A stretch of DNA of 64,000 nt from CAWALV01 sp963782965 (GTDB lineage: Bacteria; Actinomycetota; Actinomycetes; Acidothermales; Acidothermaceae). Shown here piece by piece: positions 7,584 to 16,726 of the stretch. Position 1 is the stretch's first letter; every line of letters begins with the position of its first letter. The notes beneath the pieces are model-generated. The model saw only the letters and a program-made list of their open reading frames with translations, made no database searches and was not told where the DNA came from. Both the position numbers and the translations under genes were made by a program. Location of the stretch: NCBI GenBank assembly GCA_963782965.1, contig CAWALV010000006.1, positions 1,488,001 to 1,552,000 of the forward strand, given 5' to 3'.

Positions 7584-10118
7584 TCAGTTGCCGACCCCCT
7601 CGACGACCGCGGCCCACTCTTCGAGAAGTTCCGTTGCCGAGTCGGCGTCGGTGCTTTCTGCCCACAGGTGGGTCACGGCTTCCGCGGGGTCGGGCAGGAC
7701 CAGCGCCCACCGCCCGTCGTCCTCGATGATGCGCACCCCGTCGACCGTGTCGATGCGTCGGTGCCCGGCGGCTTCGACGATCGAGCGCATCACCATGCCC
7801 TTGGCCGCCCACGGCGTCGGCACCGACCGGCGCAGCACGTGCGCCTGCGGGATTCGCGCGTCGATTTGGCTCAGCGTCAGTTTGGTCCGAGCGACGAGAC
7901 CGGTGAGCCGGATGAACGCCGCGATCCCGTCTATGGCGGTGCTGAACTCCGGGACGACGAACCCGCCCCGGCCGTCGCCGGCGAAAATGGAGTCGCTCGC
8001 CGCGGCAGCCTTCGTGAGTTCGTCGGGCGAGGTCGGCGTCCAGCGCACGGTCACGTGGTGGAACCGCGCGACTGCCTCCGCAACCCGGGTGGTGGTGATG
8101 GGCAGTGCGATGCTGCCGCTGTGCCGTTCTGCGGCGACGAGGTCCATCAACACCAGCAGCGCTCGGTCATCGTGGATGATGACGCCCCGCTCGTCGACGA
8201 GGGAAAGCCGCTCGCCGACCGGGTCGAAGCGCACGCCGAAGGCGGCGCGCGACGACGCGACGAGATCGCCGAGCCGTTCGAGTGCGCGCATGTGCTCGAC
8301 GACCGTCTCCGTCGGTGCTGTCTGATCGAGCCGGTTGTTCACCGTCAGCACGTCGATTCCGACACGGCCGAGCAGTGGCGGAAGCACGAGGGCGGCCGTG
8401 CCGCCGGCGGTGTCGATGACGACCTTCAGCCCCGCGTCGGCGACCCCGGTCGTGTCGATGCAGCGCAAGACCTCCTGCGAGTAGTTCTCGAGCGTGCGCG
8501 AGGGGAACGTGATGTCGGCGATCTCGCCGGGGAACGCGCGCCGGAACTCCTGCCGGGAGAGAACCCGCTCGAGCTTGCGTTGCGTCGCCGGTGAGAGGTC
8601 GGCACCGCGCTCGTCGAGGAAGAGAATGTCGACGCTTTGCGCGTCGCCGGGCGTCGTGCGGATCATCACGCCACCTGTGGCGTCGCTGTGCGCGATCTCG
8701 AACCGGGTGACCGGTGCGGGCGCCGCCTCCAGATCGCGCACGTTGATCGCACCTGCAGTGAGGGCGCTGATGATGGCGCGACCCAGAGCGCGACCGGCGC
8801 GAGAGGCGTCGCGCGAAGCGGTGACGACGTCACCCTTCTTCAGCGTCGTCGCGAACGCGGCAGCGAGCCGGACGGCGAGTTCGGGTGTGATCTCGACGTT
8901 CACCAGTCCGGAGATGCCGCGAGGACCGAACAAGTTGCGCTGACCTCGGGATTCCCAGATGACGCTGGTGTTCACGAACGCGCCGGCCTCGATCGTCTTG
9001 AATGGGTAGACCCGCACTCCCGAGGAGATGTACGCCTCTTCCTCGACGACGCACTCGTCACCGACGACCGCGCCTTCCTCGATCCGTGCGGCGCGCATGA
9101 TGTCGGTGTTCTTGCCGATGATGCAGCCACGCAGGTTGACCTGCGGCCCGATGAACACGTTGTCGTGTACGACTGCTCTGTGCAGGAACGCGTTGTGCTT
9201 CACCACGACATTGCTGCCGAGAACGGTGTACTCCCGCAGCTCCGCTCCGGCTTCGACCTTCGCGTAGTCGCCAACGAAGAGCGGCCCCTTCAAGACGGCT
9301 TCGGGATCGACTTCGGCGCCCTCGCACAGCCAAACTCCGGGCATCATTTCGAAGCCGTCGATCTCGACATCGACCTGGCGGTTCAAGACGTCGGCCTGCA
9401 CCTGGATCAGGCTCTCCAGCGTGCCGACATCCTCCCAGTAGGCGTCGGTGACGTAGCCGAACAATGGGGCGCCCTTCTTCAGCAACGCCGGGAAGACGTC
9501 GTGCGCCCAGTCGACGGACTCCCCCGGAGCCACGTGTTGAAAGATTTCCGGCTCCATCATGTAGATGCCGGTGTTGACCGTGTCGGAGAAAACCTGGCCC
9601 CACGTCGGCTTCTCGAGGAAGCGTTCGATTCGGCCGCCGTCGCTGGTGATGACGATGCCGAACTCGAGCGGATTGGGCACGCTCTTCAACGCCACCGTCA
9701 CCAGCGCCTTGTTCTCGACGTGGAACTGCGCCATCGCGGTCAGATCGACGTCGGTCAGCGCATCACCGGAGATCACGAGGAATCGACCGTCATGCAGCTC
9801 CGACTCCGCGTTCTTGACACTCCCCGCGGTCCCGAGCGGCTTCTCTTCGGTCGCATAGCGAAGGCGCATCCCGAGTTCGTCGCCGTCGCCGAAATAGTTG
9901 CGGATCAAGGACGCGAGGAACTGGACCGTGACGACGGTGTCGACGAATCCGTGGCGGCGAAGCAACCGCAAGACGTGTTCCATGATGGGCCGGTTCACCA
10001 CGGGTAGCAGTGGCTTCGGCTGGTTGGCGGTGATCGGCCGAAGCCGCGTCCCCTCCCCCCCGGCCATGACAACGGCCTTCATGCTGGGAACGCGGGTGCC
10101 GGGGGAAGTCAGGCTCAT
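7584..10118 (-). CDS. ManC-like nucleotidyltransferase fused to left-handed beta-helix and degenerate phosphomannomutase domain
   Basis: An 844-residue protein annotated in actinobacteria as mannose-1-phosphate guanylyltransferase. Residues 14-245 form the sugar-phosphate nucleotidyltransferase (MKAVVMAGGEGTRLRPIT, ISGDALTDVDLTAM). Residues about 260-390 form a hexapeptide beta-helix. Residues about 405-830 align with phosphomannomutases. The mutase domain lacks catalytic residues: the TASHNP phosphoserine loop reads GGVMIRTTPGD (482-492) and the metal loop DGDADR reads DPVGER (632-637). Activity there is unlikely and a regulatory or structural role is inferred. The ATG at 10118 overlaps the pgsA stop (ATGA) and has GGAGGAGG upstream. 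GDP-mannose would feed mannolipid or glycan synthesis. Confidence 0.88.
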   Translation of the reverse strand: MSLTSPGTRVPSMKAVVMAGGEGTRLRPITANQPKPLLPVVNRPIMEHVLRLLRRHGFVDTVVTVQFLASLIRNYFGDGDELGMRLRYATEEKPLGTAGSVKNAESELHDGRFLVISGDALTDVDLTAMAQFHVENKALVTVALKSVPNPLEFGIVITSDGGRIERFLEKPTWGQVFSDTVNTGIYMMEPEIFQHVAPGESVDWAHDVFPALLKKGAPLFGYVTDAYWEDVGTLESLIQVQADVLNRQVDVEIDGFEMMPGVWLCEGAEVDPEAVLKGPLFVGDYAKVEAGAELREYTVLGSNVVVKHNAFLHRAVVHDNVFIGPQVNLRGCIIGKNTDIMRAARIEEGAVVGDECVVEEEAYISSGVRVYPFKTIEAGAFVNTSVIWESRGQRNLFGPRGISGLVNVEITPELAVRLAAAFATTLKKGDVVTASRDASRAGRALGRAIISALTAGAINVRDLEAAPAPVTRFEIAHSDATGGVMIRTTPGDAQSVDILFLDERGADLSPATQRKLERVLSRQEFRRAFPGEIADITFPSRTLENYSQEVLRCIDTTGVADAGLKVVIDTAGGTAALVLPPLLGRVGIDVLTVNNRLDQTAPTETVVEHMRALERLGDLVASSRAAFGVRFDPVGERLSLVDERGVIIHDDRALLVLMDLVAAERHSGSIALPITTTRVAEAVARFHHVTVRWTPTSPDELTKAAAASDSIFAGDGRGGFVVPEFSTAIDGIAAFIRLTGLVARTKLTLSQIDARIPQAHVLRRSVPTPWAAKGMVMRSIVEAAGHRRIDTVDGVRIIEDDGRWALVLPDPAEAVTHLWAESTDADSATELLEEWAAVVEGVGN

Positions 10119-10753
10119 GCCGACGCCTCCTCCATCCCCATACCGGACCCGCCGGTACAGCCGCTGCCTGCCGCCCGGTCAGCTGCGAGCAACCGCCGAG
10201 CTTGAACCGCGTACAACGCCGCGGCGTACCAGTAGAGCGTCACACCCCAGATCGCGAACGCCCAACCGACGATGCGTGCCACATGATTGACAGTCTGAGC
10301 CCCGTCGCCGAGCAGCAGCAACGGTAACGCGTACAGCAGGTTGAGCGTCGCGGCCTTGCCGAGGTAATGCACCGGCAACGGCGCGTAGCCGTGTCGTCCT
10401 ACCACGAGCTGGACGACGCCCAGCGCGACTTCCCGGGCCACCAGAACGCCGGCCAACCACCAGGGCATGATGTCGCGCAGCGAGAGCGCGAGCACCGTCG
10501 CGAAGATGTAGAGGCGGTCGGCCGCCGGATCGAGCAGCTGGCCGAGCTTGCTGGTCTGATTCAGCCAACGGGCGATCTTCCCGTCGAGCCAATCGGTGAT
10601 GCTGCTTGCGGCCAACACGACGATCGCCCAGCCGTCCGCATGCGGGCCGAGCGCGAGCCAGAGAAACAGCGGCACGCCGAGGAGACGCAGTGCGCTGAGA
10701 CCGTTCGGGATGGTCAGGACTCGGGACGAGACCTCCGACGGTGCGTCGATCAC
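10115..10753 (-). CDS. CDP-alcohol phosphatidyltransferase (PgsA2-like)
   Basis: An integral membrane enzyme of 212 residues that transfers a phosphatidyl group from CDP-diacylglycerol to an alcohol. The family motif D-x2-DG-x2-AR-x8-G-x3-D-x3-D is complete in SSITDWLDGKIARWLNQT and SKLGQLLDPAADR. About six hydrophobic segments surround it. The substrate cannot be read from the sequence; the Rv1822 orthologue is called PgsA2 (glycerol-phosphate or cardiolipin-type acceptor). The GTG at 10753 has a GAGGAG site. It is coupled to the downstream ManC-like gene by a 4-base overlap. Confidence 0.9.
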   Translation of the reverse strand: MIDAPSEVSSRVLTIPNGLSALRLLGVPLFLWLALGPHADGWAIVVLAASSITDWLDGKIARWLNQTSKLGQLLDPAADRLYIFATVLALSLRDIMPWWLAGVLVAREVALGVVQLVVGRHGYAPLPVHYLGKAATLNLLYALPLLLLGDGAQTVNHVARIVGWAFAIWGVTLYWYAAALYAVQARRLLAADRAAGSGCTGGSGMGMEEASA

Positions 10754-10877
10754 TGCTACTCCTCACCGGCGTCCGATCGAGACGCAGCGGGTCAACCCTA
10801 TGCCGGGGCGAGCGCCGAGGAGTCGAGCGAGCTGCAGAGCATGCGCAGAACGAGGCGAGAACAAGCAATGCGCGCGG

Positions 10878-10905
10878 CATGCGGTGCTCTATCGAGCACC
10901 GCATG
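10878..10905 (-). terminator. Terminator-like hairpin after tRNA-Pro
   Basis: A perfect 12-bp stem (CATGCGGTGCTC with its complement) and a 4-nt loop lie 17 bases past the tRNA 3' end. There is no U-tract, which is common in actinobacteria. It also separates the tRNA from the pgsA leader. Confidence 0.7.
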
Positions 10906-10922
10906 ACCCGCAGCGAAAACCG

Positions 10923-10996
<74 letters not shown>

Positions 10997-11055
10997 GCCC
11001 CCGGCGCGAGCCGGGGTTTCCTGCCCGCCGACGATATCGCACCTCCAGGCGCGGC

Positions 11056-12543
11056 TCAGCGTCGCTGCCCGCCGTCGCTCTTGCGTGCCCGACCGGCTCT
11101 GCCGCCCTTGCCGTCACGGGCCGCCGACCCTCGCAACCGCACGGAGACCTCGATCGGAGAACCGGCGAACCCGAAGTCCTCACGAAGCCGTCGCTCGATG
11201 AAGCGCCGGTAGGTCGGTTCGAGGAAGCCGGTGGCGAACAGCACGAATCGTGGCGGCTGCGTACCGGCCTGAGTCGCGAACAAGACCTTCGGCTGCCGTC
11301 CCCCGCGAACGGGTGGCGGCGTGGCCGCGATCAACTGCGAGAGCCAGGTGTTGAGGTGCGACGTTGAAAGCCGCTGACCCCAGCCGTCCACCGCGTGCAG
11401 CAACGCCGGCGTCAGCTTCTCCGCCCCCCGGCCGGTGCGGGCCGACACGTTCACCCGCGGCGCCCACGCCACGTGGCGCAACTGCCGCTCGATTTCGATC
11501 TCCAACCGTTCCCGTCGGTAGTCGTCGAGGAGGTCCCATTTGTTGTAGGCCAGCACCAGCGCGCGACCGGCCTCCACCACCATTTCGATGATGCGCAGAT
11601 CCTGTTCCGTCAACGACTCGCTCGCGTCGAGCAGGACGACGGCTACCTCCGCCTCCCGCAGGGCTGTCGCCGTCCGCAGACTCGCGTAGTACTCCGCTCC
11701 GGATGCTTCCCGAACCCGCCGCCGGATGCCCGCCGTGTCGACGAAACGCCAGGTGACGCCGGCGATCTCGACCAGCGAGTCGACGGGATCGCGCGTCGTT
11801 CCTGCAGTGGCGTCGACCACGGAGCGTTCCTCGCCCGTGAGCCTGTTGAGCAGGCTGGACTTCCCGACGTTCGGCCGGCCGAGCAGCGCGACACGACGCG
11901 GACCGGCGACATGCTCGGTCACCGGCGGCGGCGGCTCGGGGAGCAACCCGAAGACGACGTCCAGCAGGTCACCGCTTCCGCGTCCGTGGAGCGCGCTGAC
12001 CGGCTGCGGCTCTCCCAGGCCGAGCGACCACAGGCTGGTCGCCTCCACCTCCAGCGCGGCGTTGTCGGCCTTGTTGGCGACGAGCAGGACAGGCTTGCCG
12101 GAGCGTCGCAGGGTCGCGGCCACGACGGCGTCCGTCTCGGTCGCGCCAACAGCCGCATCGACGACCAGGAGGACGACGTCGGCAGCGGCAGCGGCGACCT
12201 CCGCTTGCGCCGACACCTGCGCTTGCATGCCGGAGGCGTCCGGCTCCCAGCCGCCCGTGTCGAGAAGCACGAAAGCGCGCCCGCGCCAGTTCGCGTCGTA
12301 CGCCACTCGATCGCGGGTGACGCCGGGCACGTCCTCCACAACAGCCTCGCGGCGGCCGAGGATGCGGTTCACCAGCGTCGACTTGCCGACGTTCGGCCGA
12401 CCGACGACCGCCACCACCGGCGCCTCGGACCTGCCGAATCCAGGCTCCTCCTCGGGATTGGCGCCCGCCTGCTCGCCGTCCTCGGTCTCGAACTCGCCCC
12501 AGCTGCCTGCGTCGTCGAAGGGATCGCCCGACTCGCCGCTCAC
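11056..12543 (-). CDS. der: GTPase Der (EngA), ribosome assembly
   Basis: A tandem-GTPase of 495 residues required for 50S assembly. The first G domain has GRPNVGKSTLVNRI, DTGGWE and NKAD. The second has GRPNVGKSSLLNRL, DTAGIR and NKWD. The KH-like C-terminal domain ends in a basic tail (GKGGRAGRARKSDGGQRR). About 45 acidic residues precede the first G domain, usual for actinobacteria. I chose the GTG at 12543, four bases after the cmk stop and behind GGGAG. The longer in-frame extension to 12804 overlaps cmk and is not conserved. Confidence 0.96.
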   Translation of the reverse strand: MSGESGDPFDDAGSWGEFETEDGEQAGANPEEEPGFGRSEAPVVAVVGRPNVGKSTLVNRILGRREAVVEDVPGVTRDRVAYDANWRGRAFVLLDTGGWEPDASGMQAQVSAQAEVAAAAADVVLLVVDAAVGATETDAVVAATLRRSGKPVLLVANKADNAALEVEATSLWSLGLGEPQPVSALHGRGSGDLLDVVFGLLPEPPPPVTEHVAGPRRVALLGRPNVGKSSLLNRLTGEERSVVDATAGTTRDPVDSLVEIAGVTWRFVDTAGIRRRVREASGAEYYASLRTATALREAEVAVVLLDASESLTEQDLRIIEMVVEAGRALVLAYNKWDLLDDYRRERLEIEIERQLRHVAWAPRVNVSARTGRGAEKLTPALLHAVDGWGQRLSTSHLNTWLSQLIAATPPPVRGGRQPKVLFATQAGTQPPRFVLFATGFLEPTYRRFIERRLREDFGFAGSPIEVSVRLRGSAARDGKGGRAGRARKSDGGQRR

Positions 12544-12547
12544 CTGA

Positions 12548-13306
12548 TCACTCCCGATTCGGTTCGGCGGAGACCGGCTTGACGCCGGTCCGCTCGAGGA
12601 CGACGGCGAGTACCGCCGCGACGACCTCAGGTAGGGCCACTCCGGTGGAATCGAGGACGACGGCGTCGGCCGCTTGGGCGAGCGGTGAAAGCGACCGGCC
12701 GGAATCGTGCAGATCGCGCCGAGCAAGATCCTGCCGGACGGCGTCGATGTCGGTTCCTCCCGCCACGACTGGCTCGCCCGAGGATCCCGCTCGGATGAGA
12801 TCACGCGAGCGACGGACCGCGCGGGTGTCGGCCGCGGCCGTCAGATAAATCTTCACCGGCGCCGTCGGAACGACGACGGTCCCGATGTCACGACCTTCGA
12901 CGACGATGCGGCCGCTTCCGATGACGGAGCGCTGGAAGGCCACAAGAGCTTCGCGCACCCGGGGCTCGGCGCTCACCGCACTGACCGCGGCGGTGACTTC
13001 GGGACTGCGGATCGCCGCCGTGACGTCGTGCGCGCCGACCCGGACCAGAGCGTCGGCGGGATCGGTGGCGATCTCCAGATCGGCTACCACTGCACGCGCT
13101 GCCTGCTCGAGCGCAGCTGCATCCGCGAGGTCAAGGCTCTCGCGGAGTGTCCACCAGGTCACCGCCCGGTAGGTCGCGCCCGTATCGAGGTAGCGAAGGG
13201 CGAGCGCGGCTGCGACCGCACGGGCCACGGTCGACTTGCCGGCCCCGGAAGGGCCGTCGATCGCGACGACGAGAGCGCCCCGATCCACCAGCTCGTCCGC
13301 GGGCAT
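12548..13306 (-). CDS. cmk: Cytidylate kinase
   Basis: Phosphorylates CMP and dCMP with ATP. The P-loop GPSGAGKSTVARA, the YLDTGATYRAVTW substrate segment, VEGRDIGTVVVP and the RRSRDLIRAG lid are all present. The protein has 252 residues from the ATG at 13306, which has GGGGAG at 8-base spacing. A TTG eight codons upstream (13330) is less likely. der follows after four bases, a conserved cmk-der pair in actinobacteria. The upstream tyrA stop is about 290 bases away. Confidence 0.95.
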   Translation of the reverse strand: MPADELVDRGALVVAIDGPSGAGKSTVARAVAAALALRYLDTGATYRAVTWWTLRESLDLADAAALEQAARAVVADLEIATDPADALVRVGAHDVTAAIRSPEVTAAVSAVSAEPRVREALVAFQRSVIGSGRIVVEGRDIGTVVVPTAPVKIYLTAAADTRAVRRSRDLIRAGSSGEPVVAGGTDIDAVRQDLARRDLHDSGRSLSPLAQAADAVVLDSTGVALPEVVAAVLAVVLERTGVKPVSAEPNRE

Positions 13307-13529
13307 CGCGCAACTCCCCAACTCGGTCAAAAGTGTTTACCAGCAGCGCCGCGCGCCGGCGGGGTTCCCGCCCGATATCTCCACCCGGTTGAGCACGGCG
13401 GCGCCAGCAATGTGCTGGTGCCCGCGCGAGCCCGCCATCGAAGGCCGGATGAGTGATCCGCGATCCGGCACCGGACTCGGCCGGCGCTTGACCGCGCCAT
13501 CGTATCGGCGACCCGCCGTCCAGCGTGTA

Positions 13530-13547
13530 CCGGCGCCTTGGCGCCGG
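13530..13547. terminator. GC hairpin between tyrA and cmk
   Basis: CCGGCGCC-TT-GGCGCCGG is a perfect 8-bp stem about 55 bases after the tyrA stop. No T-run follows. It is a possible terminator. The rest of the 13307-13600 gap shows no gene. Confidence 0.4.
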
Positions 13548-13600
13548 CGCCGTCGAGCTACGCCGGCTTGATCGGCTTGTAGCTTCCTGGATAAGTCGAC

Positions 13601-14758
13601 TTAACCGTAAATCTCCCATCCGGACGCACGGACGCACGCGATGAGATGCGCCGCGTTCTCTGCGTGGACGTCGATCTCCACGAGCCCGAGCGGTCGACCC
13701 GGCTCGTGCTCGACACGTACGTCTTCGATGTTGATTCCCGCTTCGGCGAGCGCTCGGAACAGGGCAGCCAGCTCGCCTGGGGCGTCCCGTACGAGCACCG
13801 GCACGGTCGTGAACTCCGCGGCACGCGCGCCGTGCTTCACCGGAACGCGTGCCCGGCCGGCGACCCCGCTCGCGAGCAACGCCGTCAAGGCCTCGACCGC
13901 CGTAGCGTCACCGGCGGCGACCGCGTCCAGCCGCTCGATCGCCGCCTGCACGTCTCGCTGGAATCGCGCCAAAGCCACCGCCAGGTGCCTCGCGTTCGCC
14001 GCGAGGATGTCGCTCCACAACGTCGGATCACCGGCGGCCACCCGGGTTGTGTCGTGCAGGCCGGTCCCACCCAGTGCGACCGTGGCGTCGTCGCAGCCGA
14101 CCAGCTGGGCAGCGAGCAGGGACGCCACGATGTGCGGCAAGTGCGACACCGTCGACAGAGCGACATCGTGATCTTCCGCAGCCATGTGGATAGGCACCGC
14201 ACCGCACGCCTGGGCGAGTGCACGCACGGCCGCCACGGCGTTCGGCGACGACATCGCCGTGTCGGTGATGACCCACGGACGGCCGACGAAGAGGTCAGCA
14301 CGGGCGGCGACGGGGCCGGACCGTTCCCTTCCGGCCAGTGGATGACCACCGACGTACGTGGTCATATCCACGCCAGTCGCCTGAGCTTCAGCCTCAGGTT
14401 CAGCCTTAACAGACGCCAGATCGGTATATGTCGAGGCCACGTCGAGTTCTTGGAGACGGCGGAGTTCACCAGCTACGGCGCTCGGCGGGACCGCCACCAG
14501 GGCGACGTCGTAGTGCTGTTCCACGTCGTGGCGCCGGCCGGCGCCCATCTCGACAGCGAGCAGAAGCCTTCCGGGAGCCGTGTCGTGCAGGAACACCTCG
14601 ATGCCGGCCTGCCGCAGGGCCAGAGCGACGGATGTGCCCATCAGCCCGGCACCTACCACGAGAACCTGCCGAAGGTCGGCTTCCGGACCGGGCGCCGCTG
14701 CGCCGGCTCCGAGCGGGCCGAAGTCGCCCGACACCGGGCGCGGCTGGCCGTCAGTCAT
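13601..14758 (-). CDS. tyrA: Prephenate dehydrogenase with C-terminal ACT domain
   Basis: An NAD(P)-dependent step of tyrosine biosynthesis. The 385-residue protein has a Rossmann motif VVGAGLMGTSVALALRQAG (about residues 30-48), TDLASVKAEPEA, GGHPLAGRERSG with the catalytic His, and HLPHIVASLL. It ends in an ACT domain (TTVPVLVRDAPGELAALFRALAEAGINIEDVR), which suggests allosteric tyrosine control. I chose the ATG at 14758 because the upstream in-frame region is not conserved and covers a promoter-rich gap. The stop codon lies inside a TAAGTCGACTTA palindrome. Confidence 0.92.
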   Translation of the reverse strand: MTDGQPRPVSGDFGPLGAGAAAPGPEADLRQVLVVGAGLMGTSVALALRQAGIEVFLHDTAPGRLLLAVEMGAGRRHDVEQHYDVALVAVPPSAVAGELRRLQELDVASTYTDLASVKAEPEAEAQATGVDMTTYVGGHPLAGRERSGPVAARADLFVGRPWVITDTAMSSPNAVAAVRALAQACGAVPIHMAAEDHDVALSTVSHLPHIVASLLAAQLVGCDDATVALGGTGLHDTTRVAAGDPTLWSDILAANARHLAVALARFQRDVQAAIERLDAVAAGDATAVEALTALLASGVAGRARVPVKHGARAAEFTTVPVLVRDAPGELAALFRALAEAGINIEDVRVEHEPGRPLGLVEIDVHAENAAHLIACVRASGWEIYG

Positions 14759-15258
14759 GCGCCCGGAGTGCCAGTCGCTGCCGTATACGGAAAGCTGGGC
14801 ACCTGCCGATCGACCGGGACCCGACAGCTGACCGCGTAAGCCAGGTGCTGTGCACGCAGCCCTCCCTGTCTGTCTTGCCGCGCCGGTGCCGGCGGTTGGG
14901 TCTCCTCGTGGCCGTTCGGCAACCCTAGCGACACGGTTACACCTCGGCAAAGCGGTAGGACGGCGTGTCGTTGTCTCCTCTTAGCGATGAGTCGACTTAG
15001 AGCTAACGCGCTAACTGCTCGGCTTGATCGCGAGCCTCCGATCGGGGCGATATATCGACTAGTCGGTAACCGTCTGCTGCCGAACGCCCTGGTCAGCTCG
15101 GTGACCGCACACAACGGCCGCACAGAGCTCGGTGAACCTGGAACAGACGCCCTACCGGCAAGACCGTCTACACATTCGGCGATGAGGCCCTATGTCGATA
15201 TAGAGACTGACACCTTTGTCGGGCAACCATCCGCATCATGGGCACCTGAACCTCGAGG
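14759..15258. other. 500-base gene-free gap rich in short palindromes
   Basis: There is no credible gene on either strand; the short frames here lack conserved motifs and ribosome sites. Several palindromes are visible: CGATATATCG near 15047, ACTAGT near 15059, TAAGTCGACT near 14990, and the repeated GCTAAC at 15003 and 15010. The base composition is more AT-rich than the flanking genes. The tyrA promoter is presumably here. Confidence 0.6.
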
Positions 15259-16008
15259 CTAGAGTTCCGCGGCTGCGAACAGTTCGCCGATCTCGCGTGA
15301 GTTGAGCGGCCTGATCCGCCCCGGCCGGAGCTCACCGAGGGCCACCGGGCCGATCGCGATCCGGACCAGCCGTTGCACGGGATGGCCAGCGGCGCCGAGC
15401 AGCCGCCGCACGATGTGCTTACGCCCTTCGTGGATCACGACCTCCAGCATTGCCCGGCCCGGCGCAGAGCCGACGACCCGAAACGAGTCGACGGCCGCGC
15501 TGCCGTCGTCCAGCTCGATACCAGCGCGCAGCCTTCGGCCGAGGTCGCGCGGAACCGGGCCGGCCACCTCGGCGAGGTAGGTCTTCGCAACCCCGAACGA
15601 GGGATGGGTCAGCCGGTGGGCGAGATCACCGTCGTTGGTCAGGATCAGGAGGCCTTCGCTGTCGGCATCGAGCCGGCCGACGTGGAACAGGCGTTGTGGC
15701 TGGTTCGCGACGAGATCGCCGATACACGGCCGGCCCTGAGGGTCGGACATGGTGCTGAGCAGGCCACGCGGCTTGTTGACCGCGAGGTACACGTGCGTAC
15801 TGCCCGTCATCACTCGCATGCCGTCGACCTTCACGACGGCTCGCTCAGGGTCGACTCGCAGGCCCTGCTCTCGGATCACCCTGCCGTCGACCTCTACCCG
15901 GCCCGCCGCGATGAGCACCTCGCATGCCCGACGCGAGCCCACTCCGGCCGCAGCGAGAACCTTCTGCAAACGGATCCCGGAGGACTGTCCGTCTTCCGGA
16001 TCAGACAT
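15259..16008 (-). CDS. rluB: 23S rRNA pseudouridine synthase RluB-like
   Basis: A 249-residue RsuA/RluB family pseudouridine synthase. The N-terminal S4 domain reads IRLQKVLAAAGVGSRRACEVLIAAGRVEVDG (about 13-43). The catalytic motif HVGRLDADSEGLLILTNDG has the active-site Asp, followed by HPSFGVAKTYLAEV and HEGRKHIVRRLLGAAGHPV. The ATG at 16008 overlaps the scpB stop by 8 bases, so the two are probably coupled. An in-frame extension upstream overlaps scpB and is rejected. Confidence 0.94.
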   Translation of the reverse strand: MSDPEDGQSSGIRLQKVLAAAGVGSRRACEVLIAAGRVEVDGRVIREQGLRVDPERAVVKVDGMRVMTGSTHVYLAVNKPRGLLSTMSDPQGRPCIGDLVANQPQRLFHVGRLDADSEGLLILTNDGDLAHRLTHPSFGVAKTYLAEVAGPVPRDLGRRLRAGIELDDGSAAVDSFRVVGSAPGRAMLEVVIHEGRKHIVRRLLGAAGHPVQRLVRIAIGPVALGELRPGRIRPLNSREIGELFAAAEL

Positions 16009-16726
16009 CTCGACCTTCTGTCGAGAGTTGGTCTTCGAGCTCGTCGATCGTCGTCGACTCGGGGAGAAAATCCGCGAGGCGTGGCAGCTCGTCGAGGTCC
16101 CGAAGCCCGAGCCGTTCGAGGAAGTAGCCGGTGGTGCGGTACAGGACGGCGCCGGAGTCGGCGTCCGTGCCCGCCTCCTCCACCAGGCCACGCGACATCA
16201 GGGTGCGTATCACGCCGTCGACGTTGACGCCCCGGACGGCACCGATCCTCGACCGACTCACCGGCTGGCGGTACGCGACGACAGCCAGCGTCTCCAAGGC
16301 TGCCTGGGTGAGCCTGGCCTGCTGGCCGTCGAGGACGAAACGCTCGACATAGGGCGCGAACTGCTCCCGCGAGTACAACCGCCACCCGCCCGCGACCTCT
16401 CGCAGTTCAAAGCCTCTGTGGGAGCCGTCGTATTCACGCCGCAGCAGGTCGAGATGCTCTTCGACCGTGGGCTGTGGAACGCCGAGAACCTGCGCGAGCG
16501 TCGCCGAGGAAACCGGCTCGTCGACGATCAGCAGGATGGCCTCGAGGGCTCCGTTGATCTCAGCCTCATCCGGCGCGTCCATCGACACCTCGACAGTGCC
16601 GGCGGTCTCGGCACCCTCGGCAGTGCCGGCGGTCTCGGCACCCTCGGCAGTATCGGCACCCTCGGCAGTATCGGCACCCTCGGCATCGCGCGCGCCTGTC
16701 GCGGCGTCCGGCTCGGGCATGATCAC
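16001..16726 (-). CDS. scpB: Segregation and condensation protein B
   Basis: A winged-helix partner of kleisin ScpA in the SMC condensin complex. The conserved part begins at about residue 56 (INGALEAILLIVDEPVSSATLAQVLGV). It continues through LREVAGGWRLYSREQFAPYV, LTQAALETLAVVAYRQPVSRSRI and VRGVNVDGVIRTLMSRGLVEE. About 50 residues before this are a low-complexity repeat of AEGAET/AEGADT encoded by a minisatellite. The start is uncertain within the repeats; the ATG at 16726 opens the frame, and M49 (MDAPDEAEINGALEAIL) is an alternative. The gene lies 102 bases after scpA. Confidence 0.93.
   Translation of the reverse strand: MIMPEPDAATGARDAEGADTAEGADTAEGAETAGTAEGAETAGTVEVSMDAPDEAEINGALEAILLIVDEPVSSATLAQVLGVPQPTVEEHLDLLRREYDGSHRGFELREVAGGWRLYSREQFAPYVERFVLDGQQARLTQAALETLAVVAYRQPVSRSRIGAVRGVNVDGVIRTLMSRGLVEEAGTDADSGAVLYRTTGYFLERLGLRDLDELPRLADFLPESTTIDELEDQLSTEGRDV
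16594..16683. repeat. In-frame minisatellite in scpB
   Basis: Two identical 27-bp units (16594-16620, 16621-16647) are followed by two identical 18-bp units (16648-16665, 16666-16683). The shorter unit is the longer one with 9 internal bases missing. All are multiples of three, so the reading frame is kept. Confidence 0.95.

Noticed and set aside
11395..12582. A 395-codon plus-strand frame opposite der
   Set aside because: It is a shadow of der; no domain or ribosome site is seen, and der is complete on the other strand.
13307..13600. A possible small gene between tyrA and cmk
   Set aside because: Frames here overlap neighbouring genes out of frame, lack motifs and have a hairpin in the middle.
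14755..15123. A 122-codon minus-strand frame in the gap upstream of tyrA, at the place where a chorismate mutase gene might be expected
   Set aside because: No chorismate mutase motif or ribosome site is visible. The frame is not conserved-looking and overlaps the tyrA start.
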